Positions 8,836 to 18,826 are shown, numbered from the stretch's first letter. The stretch: 64,000 bases of DNA from an uncultured Oscillospiraceae bacterium (GCA_910583935.1 CAJTZM010000002.1:98202-162201); one strand, 5' to 3'. The notes: generated by a model not told the origin, from the letters alone. Program-made: numbers and translations.

Positions 8836-9354
8836 TTACTTAACGGGCTTAGCACTGACAAACATCGTCATGCTTCTGCCTTCCATTTTAGGCTGCTTTT
8901 CAACAACGCCGACCTCAGACACCGCATCAGTAAACTTCTGCATCAAAGCGGTACCCATCTGGGAATGGGCCATTTCGCGCCCTCGAAAGCGAATAGATAC
9001 CTTCACCTTGTTTCCGCTTTTGAGAAACTTAACCGCATGGTTTACCTTGGTGTTAAAATCGTTGGTATCGATGTTCAAGGAAAGACAGACCTCCTTGATC
9101 TCGATAACCTTCTGATTTTTTTTCGCCTCTTTTTCCCGTTTCGCCTGTTCAAAGCGGTATTTGCCGTAATCCATAATCCGGCAAACCGGCGGCGCGGCCT
9201 GCGGGGCGATTTTTACCAGATCGAGGTTTTTTTCCACCGCGATTTTCATCGCGTCCTTGGTCGCGAGAATCCCCAGCTGGCTGCCGTCCGAATCAATGAC
9301 GCGAATTTCCTTATCCCTGATCTCTTCGTTGATCTGCAGTTCCTTGTTGCTAAT
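8836..9354 (-). CDS. infC: Translation initiation factor IF-3 (probable AUU start)
   Basis: This 172-residue factor binds the 30S subunit and checks start-codon choice. It shows the IF-3 N-domain (NKELQINEEIRDKEIRVI), the LVKIAPQAAPPVCRIMDYGKY segment and the C-domain with KVSIRFRGREMAHSQMG. No ATG, GTG or TTG stands at the expected N-terminus. A strong GGAGGTG (9362-9368) lies 7 nt upstream of an ATT codon at 9352-9354, whose product would begin ISNKELQI. An AUU start is the classic autoregulated infC start known from E. coli. The in-frame ATG at 9399 lies upstream of the Shine-Dalgarno sequence and would add residues unlike the family. Confidence 0.93.
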   Translation of the reverse strand: MSNKELQINEEIRDKEIRVIDSDGSQLGILATKDAMKIAVEKNLDLVKIAPQAAPPVCRIMDYGKYRFEQAKREKEAKKNQKVIEIKEVCLSLNIDTNDFNTKVNHAVKFLKSGNKVKVSIRFRGREMAHSQMGTALMQKFTDAVSEVGVVEKQPKMEGRSMTMFVSAKPVK

Positions 9355-9517
9355 GAGAAAGCACCTCCATTGTGAAAAGCCCGAATTTTTCCATAACAAA
9401 GCGCGGAACGAAATTCGCCCGCGCTCAATACACCAAAAAGAGAAACTTCCCTTTCCCGTATTGACCCGACATCGCCGCTACGAGCAGGTGAGAACGAATT
9501 GGTTCTACTTTGTTTTC
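9355..9517 (-). promoter_or_regulatory. infC leader (possible L20-type autoregulatory leader)
   Basis: About 160 nt lie between the likely transcription start and the infC start codon. The leader has an AGAAC/GTTCT inverted pair close to its 5' end and a GC-rich hairpin (GAGCGCGG with CCGCGC) followed by a T-rich stretch about 30 nt before the Shine-Dalgarno site. Firmicutes infC leaders are bound by L20, which causes early termination. I infer the same here but did not match a covariance model. Confidence 0.45.
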
Positions 9518-9523
9518 TGCTAT

Positions 9524-9552
9524 AGTATACCAGTCTATCCGCCGTTTGTCAA
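9524..9552 (-). promoter_or_regulatory. Sigma-A promoter of infC-rpmI-rplT
   Basis: On the minus strand TTGACA (9547-9552) and TATACT (9524-9529) are separated by exactly 17 nt, close to consensus. Transcription would begin near 9517 and run into the infC leader. Confidence 0.88.
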
Positions 9553-9626
9553 TACAAAAATGCCAAATTTTCCACCGGACCTTTTTCGCCTCACCCATAC
9601 TCTGCCGGATGGGGTAAAAGCGTCTG

Positions 9627-12600
9627 TCAAGCGCCTTCCTCTTCATCGGGGAAGGTCAGCGGAATCTCCCGCTCCAGAGAAAACGAGTACAGAATACAGG
9701 ACTTTACCGGCGTTTGCAGGCTTTCCTGCAAAATCAGCCGGTAAAGCCGCAGCTGTTCGCGGTATTTGTCCGCCAAATCCCCGGCGGAGGATACCGCGTC
9801 GGTTTTATAATCGACGATGACCGCTCCGTCCGCCTCCCAAAATACACAGTCCGCCACGCCCTGTACGGTGATTTTGTCGGCGCCGGCGCCGTCATACCCC
9901 ATCTGCCGGCTGTCTATATCCCAGAAAAAGCGCAGCTCCCGCTCCATCCGCCGGGCCGCCGCCATCCGCCGGTATAGGCCACAGGCAAAAAAATGCCGGA
10001 CCTTTTCCAAAGGAATCACCTGCGCCTGAACCGGGGTTAAAAATTCCAGCTCCAAAAGCCGCTGTAGCTCCTCCTCCGCGTTTTGGGCGCAGCGAGCATA
10101 GTCGGCGTACTGCATAAACTGATGCAGCGCGTCCCCCCTTTGGGCGGGGGAAAGCTTTTCTCCCGAGAGAAACTGGGGCGTTTTGGTAAAAGAGTACCGC
10201 CCCAAGCGGTCCTTTTTCGCCACCTGAGAGACCCCCAGCTTTTGGGGAAGGCGGGTCGCCTCCTCGTACGGATAGCGCCAGCTAGCCCGCTCCCGCAATT
10301 TTTCCAGGATGGATTCATCTATTCCCTGCGCCGGATTTTCTTCGAGCTCCTCCTTTTCCTCCGATCCCAGCCCTCCGGTTCCCCAGCAGATTTCAAGCGG
10401 CGTTTTTTCCCTCTCCTTCCACCCGGCGGCGATTCCGGCCTTTTCCCGCAGCGCCTGGCAGTCCGGATGGCGCAGCGCACATAGCAAAATCCAGGCTCCC
10501 ATCGAATCCGCGTTTCGAACCGCGAAGGGCCGCAGCGGACCGTCTCCCGCCTGCGCCGCCCTGCGCAGCATTTTTTCCGTATCCCCGGCTACGGTGATAA
10601 AGAGCCTTTCTTTTGCCCGGGTCAGTGCCACATACAGCACCCGCAGCTCCTCGCTTAAATTGGCCCGCTCGTTTTCCAGCCGCAGCGCCTCCAGCGGGAC
10701 GGTTGTAAACTCCTTTAAAAGCTTCCCGTCCCGCCGGACGCAGGCAAAGCCCATCTGCGGATGCAGGGCGATGCGTTCCCGCAGCTCTTGTTTATTAAAC
10801 GCCTTGGCCCCATCACATAAAAAAACATAAGGGAATTCCAGCCCCTTGGATCGATGGATACTGATGATCCGCACCGCGTCGGCGCTCTCCCCTGCCGCCG
10901 GTGTTTCAAAATCCGTCTTTTGCTCTGAAAGCCGGTCTAAAAACCGCACAAAAGCGTATAGTCCCCTGCCGCCGCTTTTTTGATAGGTCTGGGCATAGCC
11001 GCAAAGCTGATACAGGTTCGCCCGCCGCGTTTCCCCCATCGGGTAGGAGGATACGAGAGCCGGATAATCCGTCTGGGCGTAAATTTCGGTCAATAGATCC
11101 GGAACCGGCATGACGGCCGCCAAACGGCGCAGAAGCGCCGTCCGGCGCAAAAACGCCTCGCTGGCCTCGTCGCCCAGCCGGGCGCTCTTCTGCAAAGCCG
11201 AATAGAAGGCGCCCCCTCGGTCCAACAAACGGATTTTCGCGATCTGCTCCGGCGAAAAGCCGAACAGGTCGGACATCAGCGCCGTCAGCAGCGGAATGTC
11301 CCGATACGGGTTATCCAGCACCTGCAAAAGCGCTGTGATCGCACTGATTTCCCTTGCCCGCAGAAAACTGCCCCTGCTGTCGGCCCAGCTGTTGATCCCC
11401 GCCTGCAAAAACGCGTCTCGATAAGCCTGGGCTTTATTTTTCGGAGAGCGCAGAAGGATACAGATATCCCCTAGGCGCAGCGGACGCGGTGCACCGTCCT
11501 CCCATACGCGCTCCCCTGCGGTGATAAGCTGGGAAATCTTTTTTGCCACATAAAAGGCCTCCTGCTGGACTGCTGGCTCTATGGAAGCGGTGGTGTCGAT
11601 TAGATGCAGCTGCGGCTGCACCCCTTCCGCCGGCGGATAGGAGGCCGCCGGTACCAGCTCCTCCTGCGGTCCGTAATCCATCTCCCCCAGCCGGCGGCTG
11701 GTCAGCTGCCGAAACAGGAAATTAACAAGCCCGGTCACCTCCGTGCGGCTGCGGAAATTCTTTCCCAAAACGATTTTCGCCGGATAGGCTTTTCCGTTAA
11801 AGGGATGGTACGCATCCAGCTTTTCCAAAAAGATTTCGGGCATCGCCTGGCGGAACCGATAAATGCTCTGCTTTAGGTCGCCGACCATGAACAGGTTTTT
11901 CCCCTCTTTGGATACCGCCCAAAACAGCATGTCCTGGGCGCTGTTGGTGTCCTGGTATTCGTCCACCAGGATCTCCTCGTATTCCTGGGCAAGCTGGACG
12001 GCTAAAGCGGTGGGTCGGTACCCGCCGTCGGACCTTTCCATCAAAAGCGCCAGGGACAGATGCTCCAGATCCGAAAAATCCAAAAGCTTCTGTTCCCGTT
12101 TCAACCGGCTGTACTGCCGGTCAAACGCCAAGGTCAGCCGGAACAGGGTCGACACCTTCGGTCTCAGGTCCGCGATATCCTCCTGAAATTCCCGCTCGTC
12201 GGCGCAAAATTGGTGCTGGGTCAGCCCCTTAATGATTTTTTTGATCCTGTCCCGTCCGGCCTGCAGGGATTCCTTCAGCGCCGCGTCCTCAAATCCCCGC
12301 AGCGCTCCCAGCCGCCCAAAGTGGAAGCTTTTTAACCGCCTGCAGCAGCCGTCCCAGTTGCCGGACTGCAAGAGCTCTCCCAACGCCGCCAGATTCCGGG
12401 CGTCCTCCTCAAACGCGGGCAGGTATGCCTTTTCCAGCTGTGGAACGCCCAGCGCCTGTTCTTTTAACTCCCGGTTGATCTGCATGGCGTACTCCACCGC
12501 TTCCGCTCCATAGGACAGAATGGTCCTGCCCCAAATGGTCTCTCCTACCGGGATACGGCTATCGTACATTTTTTCCTTGTCCGCCAGCCAGTCCTCGTAA

Positions 12601-13166
12601 AACGGATGAGACCGGATAAAGCCATAAAGCTTTAAAATTGTGTCGCTTACTCGCCGGTCGTCCCTACCGCCGGATAAAAGCTCTACCAGTGCCGGAAAGC
12701 TCCCGTCGCGGTCGGCGGCGTAGAATTCCTCCATCGCCAGGGTGACCGCCTCCTGCCGAAGCAGGGACAAACGCTCCTCCTCCCCTGAAATGAGGTCGGT
12801 TGGAAGATCCAGCGTCTCGGTGTGCTGTCTAATCAGATTCAGGCAAAAGGCGTGGATGGTGCTGATGTGGGCCCGCTCCATCAAAAAGCGCTGGCGGCGC
12901 AGGTACTGGCTATGGGGATTCGCCCGCTGCTCCTGTTCCAGCCTCGCATCAATGCGCTGCCGCATTTCCTTGGCAGCCGCGTTGGAAAAGGTGACTACCA
13001 GCAGACGGTCCGCATCCACCGGATTCGTCTCGTCCAGAATCATCGAGACCACCCTCTCCACTAAAACAGCGGTTTTCCCGCTTCCTGCCGCCGCCGAGAC
13101 GAGAAGGCTCCCGCCCCGGCTCTCAATCGCCTGGGCCTGTTGGGGCGTCCAGTTCTTTTCACGCAT
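9627..13166 (-). CDS. addA: ATP-dependent helicase/nuclease subunit A
   Basis: This 1179-residue protein is the helicase-nuclease subunit of AddAB, which resects double-strand breaks and recognises Chi. The Walker A is SAAAGSGKTAVL near the N-terminus. Other UvrD-type motifs are VDEYQDTNSAQD, GDLKQSIYRFRQA and SIHRSKGLEFPYVFL. The C-terminal nuclease domain has the VIVDYKTDAV motif of the RecB-type nuclease. The ATG at 13166 overlaps the addB stop by 8 nt and gives the family start MREKNWTPQQAQAIESRGG. The longer reading from 13364 lies wholly inside addB. Confidence 0.96.
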   Translation of the reverse strand: MREKNWTPQQAQAIESRGGSLLVSAAAGSGKTAVLVERVVSMILDETNPVDADRLLVVTFSNAAAKEMRQRIDARLEQEQRANPHSQYLRRQRFLMERAHISTIHAFCLNLIRQHTETLDLPTDLISGEEERLSLLRQEAVTLAMEEFYAADRDGSFPALVELLSGGRDDRRVSDTILKLYGFIRSHPFYEDWLADKEKMYDSRIPVGETIWGRTILSYGAEAVEYAMQINRELKEQALGVPQLEKAYLPAFEEDARNLAALGELLQSGNWDGCCRRLKSFHFGRLGALRGFEDAALKESLQAGRDRIKKIIKGLTQHQFCADEREFQEDIADLRPKVSTLFRLTLAFDRQYSRLKREQKLLDFSDLEHLSLALLMERSDGGYRPTALAVQLAQEYEEILVDEYQDTNSAQDMLFWAVSKEGKNLFMVGDLKQSIYRFRQAMPEIFLEKLDAYHPFNGKAYPAKIVLGKNFRSRTEVTGLVNFLFRQLTSRRLGEMDYGPQEELVPAASYPPAEGVQPQLHLIDTTASIEPAVQQEAFYVAKKISQLITAGERVWEDGAPRPLRLGDICILLRSPKNKAQAYRDAFLQAGINSWADSRGSFLRAREISAITALLQVLDNPYRDIPLLTALMSDLFGFSPEQIAKIRLLDRGGAFYSALQKSARLGDEASEAFLRRTALLRRLAAVMPVPDLLTEIYAQTDYPALVSSYPMGETRRANLYQLCGYAQTYQKSGGRGLYAFVRFLDRLSEQKTDFETPAAGESADAVRIISIHRSKGLEFPYVFLCDGAKAFNKQELRERIALHPQMGFACVRRDGKLLKEFTTVPLEALRLENERANLSEELRVLYVALTRAKERLFITVAGDTEKMLRRAAQAGDGPLRPFAVRNADSMGAWILLCALRHPDCQALREKAGIAAGWKEREKTPLEICWGTGGLGSEEKEELEENPAQGIDESILEKLRERASWRYPYEEATRLPQKLGVSQVAKKDRLGRYSFTKTPQFLSGEKLSPAQRGDALHQFMQYADYARCAQNAEEELQRLLELEFLTPVQAQVIPLEKVRHFFACGLYRRMAAARRMERELRFFWDIDSRQMGYDGAGADKITVQGVADCVFWEADGAVIVDYKTDAVSSAGDLADKYREQLRLYRLILQESLQTPVKSCILYSFSLEREIPLTFPDEEEGA

Positions 13167-16100
13167 CCTCTTCACCGCCGATCCTCTGAAAAAATTCCTC
13201 TCGAGACAGCTCCTCTCGGCATCGCTTGGGGCCATCCTCCTCTCTGCCGCAGACGCTGCGGTAATCGCACCAATCGCATAGCGCAAAGCCCTTTTCCTCC
13301 GCCGGCAAAGCGGCCACCTCCCCCGACCATAGGTTGTTTGCCATCTGGCGCAGAAGAGACTCAATATGCCGCTTGAGCTTTCCCAGTTCTTCTAAGGAGG
13401 CTACCGAGGATTTGGCGTCGATCTGCCCATCCTTGATCTTTGCCGGAATAAATACGCCTGCGCCGTCCGACTCCATTGCTTCCAGTACAGCCGGGTCGGA
13501 AAGCAGAAGTCCATTCATCTTCAGGGCCTTTTTCTGCTCCTTTTTCATTTCTTCCTCTCCCGCATGGCGGTCGGCGGATAAAAACCCGGCTTTTCCCGGC
13601 ATATATAAAACCCCTGCAGGAATAACATTTTCCAGGTTGTCCTTCCCGTTTTGGCAGATGGAAAATAAATAGACCAGCATCTGTAAATGAAGCCCATAAT
13701 AAATATCGGTCAGATCAAAATTGCGTGTGCCGGTCTTGTAATCCACCACCCGCACATAGCGCTTCCCTTTTTTTTCCATCACGTCCACCCGGTCCACAAC
13801 CCCCTCCACCCAGATGGTTCCCCTGCCCAAAACGACGAGCTCCAGCGGCGGCACCTGCGAATCCTTCGCGATGGGCAGCTCAAACGCCGCCGGGGAAAAA
13901 TCGCAGACAGCAAATTCCATGGCCAGATGCTCAATCAGCCGGACCAGCGTGTTGGCCATACGGGTAAACAGATATTTAAACCGGGCGGTCTTGTCCACCT
14001 CACCGCCCAGCGCCTCTTCCAGATAATCGTCCAGCATTTGCCGGACCAGGCGGCGGCATTCCTCCTCGTCCAAGCCGCAAAGCGCTTTGCCCGGATAGCG
14101 GGCAGTGACCTGCTGCAAAACATAGTGGATGATGGTCCCCGATTCAATCGGGGAAAGCTGCGCCTTCCGCGGCTTTTTCACCCCCAGGCCCCGTTCGCAG
14201 AAATAGGCAAACCGGCACTGATGGTATCGGTCTAGCTTGGAGGGGGAAACCCGCATATTTCGGCCAAAAAGCGATTGGGCCGTTTCCTCCGACTCAAGGG
14301 AAAACGTATCCGGCTTGACAGGGCTTCGCATCCTCTCATATTGCTTTGCGTAATCGCTATGCTCAAGCAGAGCCCCCAGCGCGCCCGCCACCGGAGAATG
14401 CCTGTCGGTCATTTTGCCCAGCGCCTGCAAAGCTGTCTTGGCGTTTAGCGCGTAAAAAAGCCCATCCTCCTGCAAAGCGCTCCTGCATTCGACCTGTGGG
14501 AAAATGTCCAGCATCTGCCGCACCAGTACCGAGGGGACCAGCAGATCTCCCTTTATCGATTGGGCCGGCCAGGACAAAAAAATCCCTTCGCTGGCGCAGG
14601 ACGCCGCGCTGTAGGCAAAAAAGCGCTCCTCCAGCACCCGCAGCTCAAACGGCTCAGCCACCGCCAGGCCCGCGTCCAAAAGCTGCTCGAGCTCCCGTTC
14701 GGACAAAATCCCCTCTCGGCTCACCGGCGCGGGAAACACCCCCTCGTTTACGCCGATTAAAAACGCGTACCGGGGAGAACCAGGCCGAATCCGGTCGGCG
14801 GTCCCGATTAAAACCGAATCCAGCGTCTGGGGAAGCTGCCCCAGGTCCGCTGTCAGCAGCGTCAGGCGCATCAGTTCACAGTGGCGTGCCAGCGGATACG
14901 TCCGCTCTTCCAAAACGGCGGCGTATTGGTCCCAAAGCTCCATCATTCCATCAAACAGCACCTGTAGATGATCCTGGTCGGCCGAGTCCTGCCGCTTCAG
15001 CCCTTTTAAAATGCCCGCCTCTCCCAGGTACTCATACAATGCGGCCACCAGCTCGCGGCCGCTGCACAAATCGGTTTTTTGCCGCAGCGCTGTCAGCGGA
15101 CCCATGAGCCTTTGGCGCAAAAGCTCAATTCGCTCCAGCCGCAGCCGGTCCTTTTCCTCCATCCTTCCAAATCCGGACGGATTCCAGCGAAACGGCTCCT
15201 CCCATCCGGCGCCGCTGACGTCCCATATATAAACATATTCCTCCAAATCCGCGATCTGCTCCAGCGTAAAGTCCAAAAGACCGGTTTTTAACAGGGTAAA
15301 CAAATGCTCGCTGTGAAAGCGGCTTCTGGCCGCCTCCATGGCCGAAAGCACCGCAGCCGTCAGAGGCTGGGAAGCCACATCAAACCTCTCGTCCATAAAA
15401 TAGGGGATCCCGTAATTGCCAAAACCGGCGCGGATCGGCTGCAAATAGGGCTCCAGATCCCTCGCGATCACTACAATATCGCGATAGCGGCATTTGCCCT
15501 CTCGCACCAGATGGGAAATTTGGGCCGCCGCCCATTCGATTTCTTCAAAAAGGCTTTGGCATGGGGTCAGACGAATCCCCTCCGGCATTGAAGCCTGTTC
15601 TTGCTTTTCCCGGAACAGGTTCCGTTCCAGGACCGCCAAAGCCGGTTTTTGAAAGCGCCTTTGCTCTGTCAGCAGTATCGGACGCTCCACCGAAACACCG
15701 TTTCTTCTCGCCAACTCCATCAGCCGCGCCGCCGTCCGGCAGGATGGACGGAACAATCCGCCGCTTTCCGGGCGCTCAAACAGACCGTCGGTGCAGATGG
15801 AAAAGGTCACGGCCGAAGCGGTCTTTATAAGCTCCTCCAGCAAGGCGAATTCTCCCGCCATAAAGCCTTTAAATGAATCGACAAAGACCGCGTATCCTTG
15901 AAAAATCCCGCTTCCCCTAAGCTTTTCCAGCGCATACTCCAGCTGGTTTTTCTGTTCGCCAAAAAAAGTGGACAGCAGGCTGTCATAGGCCTCGTAGATC
16001 AAAAAAAGCTCGTCCATCTTCTGGGAAAAGGACGCCTGCCCAATGAGTCCGTTTGCCTGCCGCAGCGCCTGCGGCGAGATGCCGGCAGTGCGGAATTCCT

Positions 16101-16467
16101 GCATCTGCCGGGTCATCGCCGCGATAAAGGAGCCGCTGCCGCCCCTTTGATAGCGCTGCAGGGACCCCTTTAACTGCTCTAATGCTAGGTTCATTACAAG
16201 ATAATGGGCCGCCTCCTGAATAGTCTGACGGGCGCCGCCGCCTAACTCCCGAAAAATCCGGTCGCACAGCCGGGTAAAGCTGTAAACCTCTACTCTTAGG
16301 GCGTCGGACGCCTTCAAAACATGGCGAACCGCCTTTTCCATCTCAAAGGAATATTGCTCCGGTGTCAGCAACAAGACCCGCTGCCCGGACTCCGCCGCTT
16401 TTTTTACCCCCTCCAGCACGCAGGCCGTTTTTCCTGTTCCGGCCGTTCCCAAAATCCATCGGACCAT
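13159..16467 (-). CDS. addB: ATP-dependent helicase/deoxyribonuclease subunit B
   Basis: This 1102-residue partner of AddA has an N-terminal Walker A (GTAGTGKTACVLEG), an inactivated helicase-like core, and a C-terminal nuclease domain with VRVVDYKTGTRNFD. Cysteines flanking the nuclease domain (YHQCRFAYFCERG and CDWCDYRSVCG) match the family's 4Fe-4S cluster. The ATG at 16467 follows GGAGG and gives the usual start MVRWILGTAGTGK. The gene begins the addBA pair behind its own promoter. Confidence 0.95.
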   Translation of the reverse strand: MVRWILGTAGTGKTACVLEGVKKAAESGQRVLLLTPEQYSFEMEKAVRHVLKASDALRVEVYSFTRLCDRIFRELGGGARQTIQEAAHYLVMNLALEQLKGSLQRYQRGGSGSFIAAMTRQMQEFRTAGISPQALRQANGLIGQASFSQKMDELFLIYEAYDSLLSTFFGEQKNQLEYALEKLRGSGIFQGYAVFVDSFKGFMAGEFALLEELIKTASAVTFSICTDGLFERPESGGLFRPSCRTAARLMELARRNGVSVERPILLTEQRRFQKPALAVLERNLFREKQEQASMPEGIRLTPCQSLFEEIEWAAAQISHLVREGKCRYRDIVVIARDLEPYLQPIRAGFGNYGIPYFMDERFDVASQPLTAAVLSAMEAARSRFHSEHLFTLLKTGLLDFTLEQIADLEEYVYIWDVSGAGWEEPFRWNPSGFGRMEEKDRLRLERIELLRQRLMGPLTALRQKTDLCSGRELVAALYEYLGEAGILKGLKRQDSADQDHLQVLFDGMMELWDQYAAVLEERTYPLARHCELMRLTLLTADLGQLPQTLDSVLIGTADRIRPGSPRYAFLIGVNEGVFPAPVSREGILSERELEQLLDAGLAVAEPFELRVLEERFFAYSAASCASEGIFLSWPAQSIKGDLLVPSVLVRQMLDIFPQVECRSALQEDGLFYALNAKTALQALGKMTDRHSPVAGALGALLEHSDYAKQYERMRSPVKPDTFSLESEETAQSLFGRNMRVSPSKLDRYHQCRFAYFCERGLGVKKPRKAQLSPIESGTIIHYVLQQVTARYPGKALCGLDEEECRRLVRQMLDDYLEEALGGEVDKTARFKYLFTRMANTLVRLIEHLAMEFAVCDFSPAAFELPIAKDSQVPPLELVVLGRGTIWVEGVVDRVDVMEKKGKRYVRVVDYKTGTRNFDLTDIYYGLHLQMLVYLFSICQNGKDNLENVIPAGVLYMPGKAGFLSADRHAGEEEMKKEQKKALKMNGLLLSDPAVLEAMESDGAGVFIPAKIKDGQIDAKSSVASLEELGKLKRHIESLLRQMANNLWSGEVAALPAEEKGFALCDWCDYRSVCGREEDGPKRCREELSREEFFQRIGGEEDA

Positions 16468-16587
16468 CGCTTGCCTCCAAATCAAAAAACAGGACCTGCA
16501 ATCGCTCACAAGTCCTCCGTTTTTACACGTTTTGCTCTCCGGCCATTTTTTACAGCCGTCCGCTGCCTTTTTTCCCTTTATTTTTTC

Positions 16588-16616
16588 ATTTTATCGCATT
16601 TTTCACAGATTGGCAA
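16588..16616 (-). promoter_or_regulatory. Promoter of addBA
   Basis: On the minus strand TTGCCA (16611-16616) and TAAAAT (16588-16593) are 17 nt apart, beginning just after the histidine kinase stop codon. The leader to addB is about 110 nt and carries no clear hairpin. Confidence 0.7.
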
Positions 16617-16619
16617 GGC

Positions 16620-18104
16620 TCACGGCCGCTCCAGCGGCAGGATAAACCAAAAATCGCTCCCGCTGCCCGGCTGGCTGTCTACCCCGAAGGCCGCGCCGTG
16701 CAAGCGCAGAATCTCCTCCACGATCGAAAGACCCAGCCCCATTCCCATGGGGCTGCTTCCCTGTGCTGGGGATTTGCTGTAATACCGCTGCCAGATGCTG
16801 TCGATCCCACCCGGCTGGATGCCGTCCCCATAGTCGATCACATCCACACGGACCTCTGATGCGGTGGTCTGCTGCCGGACTGTGACGCGCTTTTCCGCGC
16901 CGGTAAAGCGCAGGGCGTTGCCGGTCAGGTTATACATCACCTGGTCAAGCTTCACCCGGTCCGCCAAGACCCATGCGTCCTCCCCCGCCTCAAACGCAAT
17001 GGTATAGCCCTGCTGCTCCACCAGCTTTTGATAGCGAGACAGGGTTTCGCGGATGCTTTCGGTCAGATTCAGGGGGCTTTTTTCCATCCGGCGCACCCCC
17101 GCCTCAATCTGGGATATGTCTAAAATATCGTTGACCAATAAGCTCAGCCGCTGCGCTTCGTCGATAATAATCTGGACGTTTTCCGCCGTATTTTCTCCCG
17201 GTATATCCCGCATTGCCTCCCCATACCCGATGATCATAGTCAACGGGGTACGCAGGTCGTGGGAGATGTTCGCTACCAGCTCCTGACGAAGCCGCTCCAC
17301 CTGCCGCAGGGCCTTGGCGGTCCCGTTCAAGGTATCGCTTAATTCGGCGATCTCCCGGTAGCCCCGCCCGTCGAAATAGACCTCGTAATTCCCGCGGGAC
17401 AGCTCCTTCGAAGAACGGCTGATATCCTCAATGGGCTTGGCCACAAACCGGGCCATTAGAACCGCCAGTATTCCCGCCAACACAAAAAACAGCGTTCCAA
17501 TGCAGAAAATTTGGATTTTTAGCGTCCCGACTGTGGCGTTTAATGGCGTAATCCGCGCGTTTATGTTGACCATCACCTCCCGCCCGTTCAGACAGGCTGC
17601 CAGCTGAAAATAGGAAAGGCTCTGCTGAATCCCGCCGTCGGAAAAAAGCGGCGTTCCCATCCAGGGATGCTTTGGGGCGGCGGGCTCCGGCGCGTAGGGT
17701 TCGGGGACCCGCCCTTCCTGCAGTCCGTCAAAATACAGCATTTTCGCGCCGCCATGGTCCTTGACCTTTTGGAACAGGACCGCCCTGGCCGGCCCATCCA
17801 TCCCCTGCAGCGAACAATAGCGAAACCGGCCGTTTTCCCGCAGCTCGGCGCCATAGGGATCAATGATATGTACGCAGATGTCGCCGGATTCGGTAATCCG
17901 GCTTAAAAGCTCATCCAATGCCGGATCGTCGATATTTTCCACAATCGCCTGGCTATAGCCGCGGACCTCGTTTTCCTTGATCATCTGGTAAAACTCATCC
18001 AGAAAAACCGTCTGCAAAAGCCACAGCACCAGCAAAATGCAGATGGAAAAAACCGCCAGACAAAAAAAGATTTTTCCCTTTACACTAATCCTGCCCCAAT
18101 GCAA
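16620..18104 (-). CDS. Sensor histidine kinase
   Basis: This 494-residue membrane kinase has two membrane segments (about 11-32 and 196-220), an outside domain of some 160 residues, and a HAMP region after the second segment. The phospho-acceptor is His282 in NISHDLRTPLT. The ATPase domain has the N box NLTGNALRF, the G1 box DYGDGI and the G2 box GMGLGLSIVEEI. The gene starts inside the 3' end of the response regulator (20-nt overlap), so the two are co-translated. The signal is unknown. Nearby addBA and the NMT1 transporter give no clear hint. Confidence 0.92.
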   Translation of the reverse strand: MHWGRISVKGKIFFCLAVFSICILLVLWLLQTVFLDEFYQMIKENEVRGYSQAIVENIDDPALDELLSRITESGDICVHIIDPYGAELRENGRFRYCSLQGMDGPARAVLFQKVKDHGGAKMLYFDGLQEGRVPEPYAPEPAAPKHPWMGTPLFSDGGIQQSLSYFQLAACLNGREVMVNINARITPLNATVGTLKIQIFCIGTLFFVLAGILAVLMARFVAKPIEDISRSSKELSRGNYEVYFDGRGYREIAELSDTLNGTAKALRQVERLRQELVANISHDLRTPLTMIIGYGEAMRDIPGENTAENVQIIIDEAQRLSLLVNDILDISQIEAGVRRMEKSPLNLTESIRETLSRYQKLVEQQGYTIAFEAGEDAWVLADRVKLDQVMYNLTGNALRFTGAEKRVTVRQQTTASEVRVDVIDYGDGIQPGGIDSIWQRYYSKSPAQGSSPMGMGLGLSIVEEILRLHGAAFGVDSQPGSGSDFWFILPLERP

Positions 18105-18768
18105 ACCGATAACCTACCCCCCGCAGCGTTACAATTCCGGCGCTGTACGGACCCAGACTTTTTCGCAAAAGCTTAATGTGCGTGTCCAGCGTCCTGGCAT
18201 CGCCGTAATAATGATACCCCCACACCTCGTTTATGAGCTTTTCTCTTGTCAGCGCAATTCCCCGGTTGCGGACCATGTAAAAAAGCAGATCATATTCCTT
18301 GGGGGACATGGCCGCCGCCTTGCCGTCCACCAAAACGGTCCGGCCGGTAAAATCCACCGTCAGCCCCTCATATTGGTAAACCTCCCGGTCCTGCGGCGGC
18401 TGGGCCTGCCCGTACCGCTTCAGCACCGCCTGGATGCGCAGCATCAGCTCCCTGGGAGAAAACGGCTTGACCACGTAATCGTCAATCCCCGTCTGAAACC
18501 CGCAGACCTTATCATATTCCTCCCCTCGGGCTGATAGGATGATCACCGGCACATCGGAAAACGCCTTGATTTTCCGACAGGCTGTCAGGCCGTCCATGCC
18601 CGGCATCATAATATCCATAATCACCAGATCGAACGTTCTTTCCCGGCACATTCGAACCGCCTGGACGCCGTCTGCCGCCTCTTCGGCCTGGTACCCCTCA
18701 AACGCCGCGTATTTGGCAATCAGCTTCCGGATGTTCGCCTCATCGTCCACAATTAAAATTTTATACAA
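18085..18768 (-). CDS. OmpR-family response regulator
   Basis: This 227-residue regulator has a receiver domain with the acidic pair VDDE, the phosphorylation site Asp52 (LVIMDIMMPGMDG) and Lys in YVVKPFSP. The C-terminal winged helix of the OmpR/PhoB type begins near residue 130 (EGLTVDFTG through RTLDTHIKLLRKSLG). The likely start is TTG at 18768, 6 nt after GAGGAG, because YKILIVDDE is where the family begins. The ATG-started readings upstream run through the promoter. It is paired with the kinase that overlaps its end. Confidence 0.92.
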   Translation of the reverse strand: MYKILIVDDEANIRKLIAKYAAFEGYQAEEAADGVQAVRMCRERTFDLVIMDIMMPGMDGLTACRKIKAFSDVPVIILSARGEEYDKVCGFQTGIDDYVVKPFSPRELMLRIQAVLKRYGQAQPPQDREVYQYEGLTVDFTGRTVLVDGKAAAMSPKEYDLLFYMVRNRGIALTREKLINEVWGYHYYGDARTLDTHIKLLRKSLGPYSAGIVTLRGVGYRFALGQD

Positions 18769-18817
18769 CGCGCTCTCCTCTTTCCCTTTGCCATCGAAAA
18801 AACAGGTTGTTGCAGTC

Positions 18818-18826
18818 AGTATAGCA
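18818..18826 (-). promoter_or_regulatory. Extended -10 promoter of the two-component operon
   Basis: On the minus strand TGC-TATACT forms an extended -10 about 50 nt before the TTG start. No good -35 lies at 17 nt, although TTGTCA is about 22 nt away, so an activator or the extended -10 alone may be used. Confidence 0.5.
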
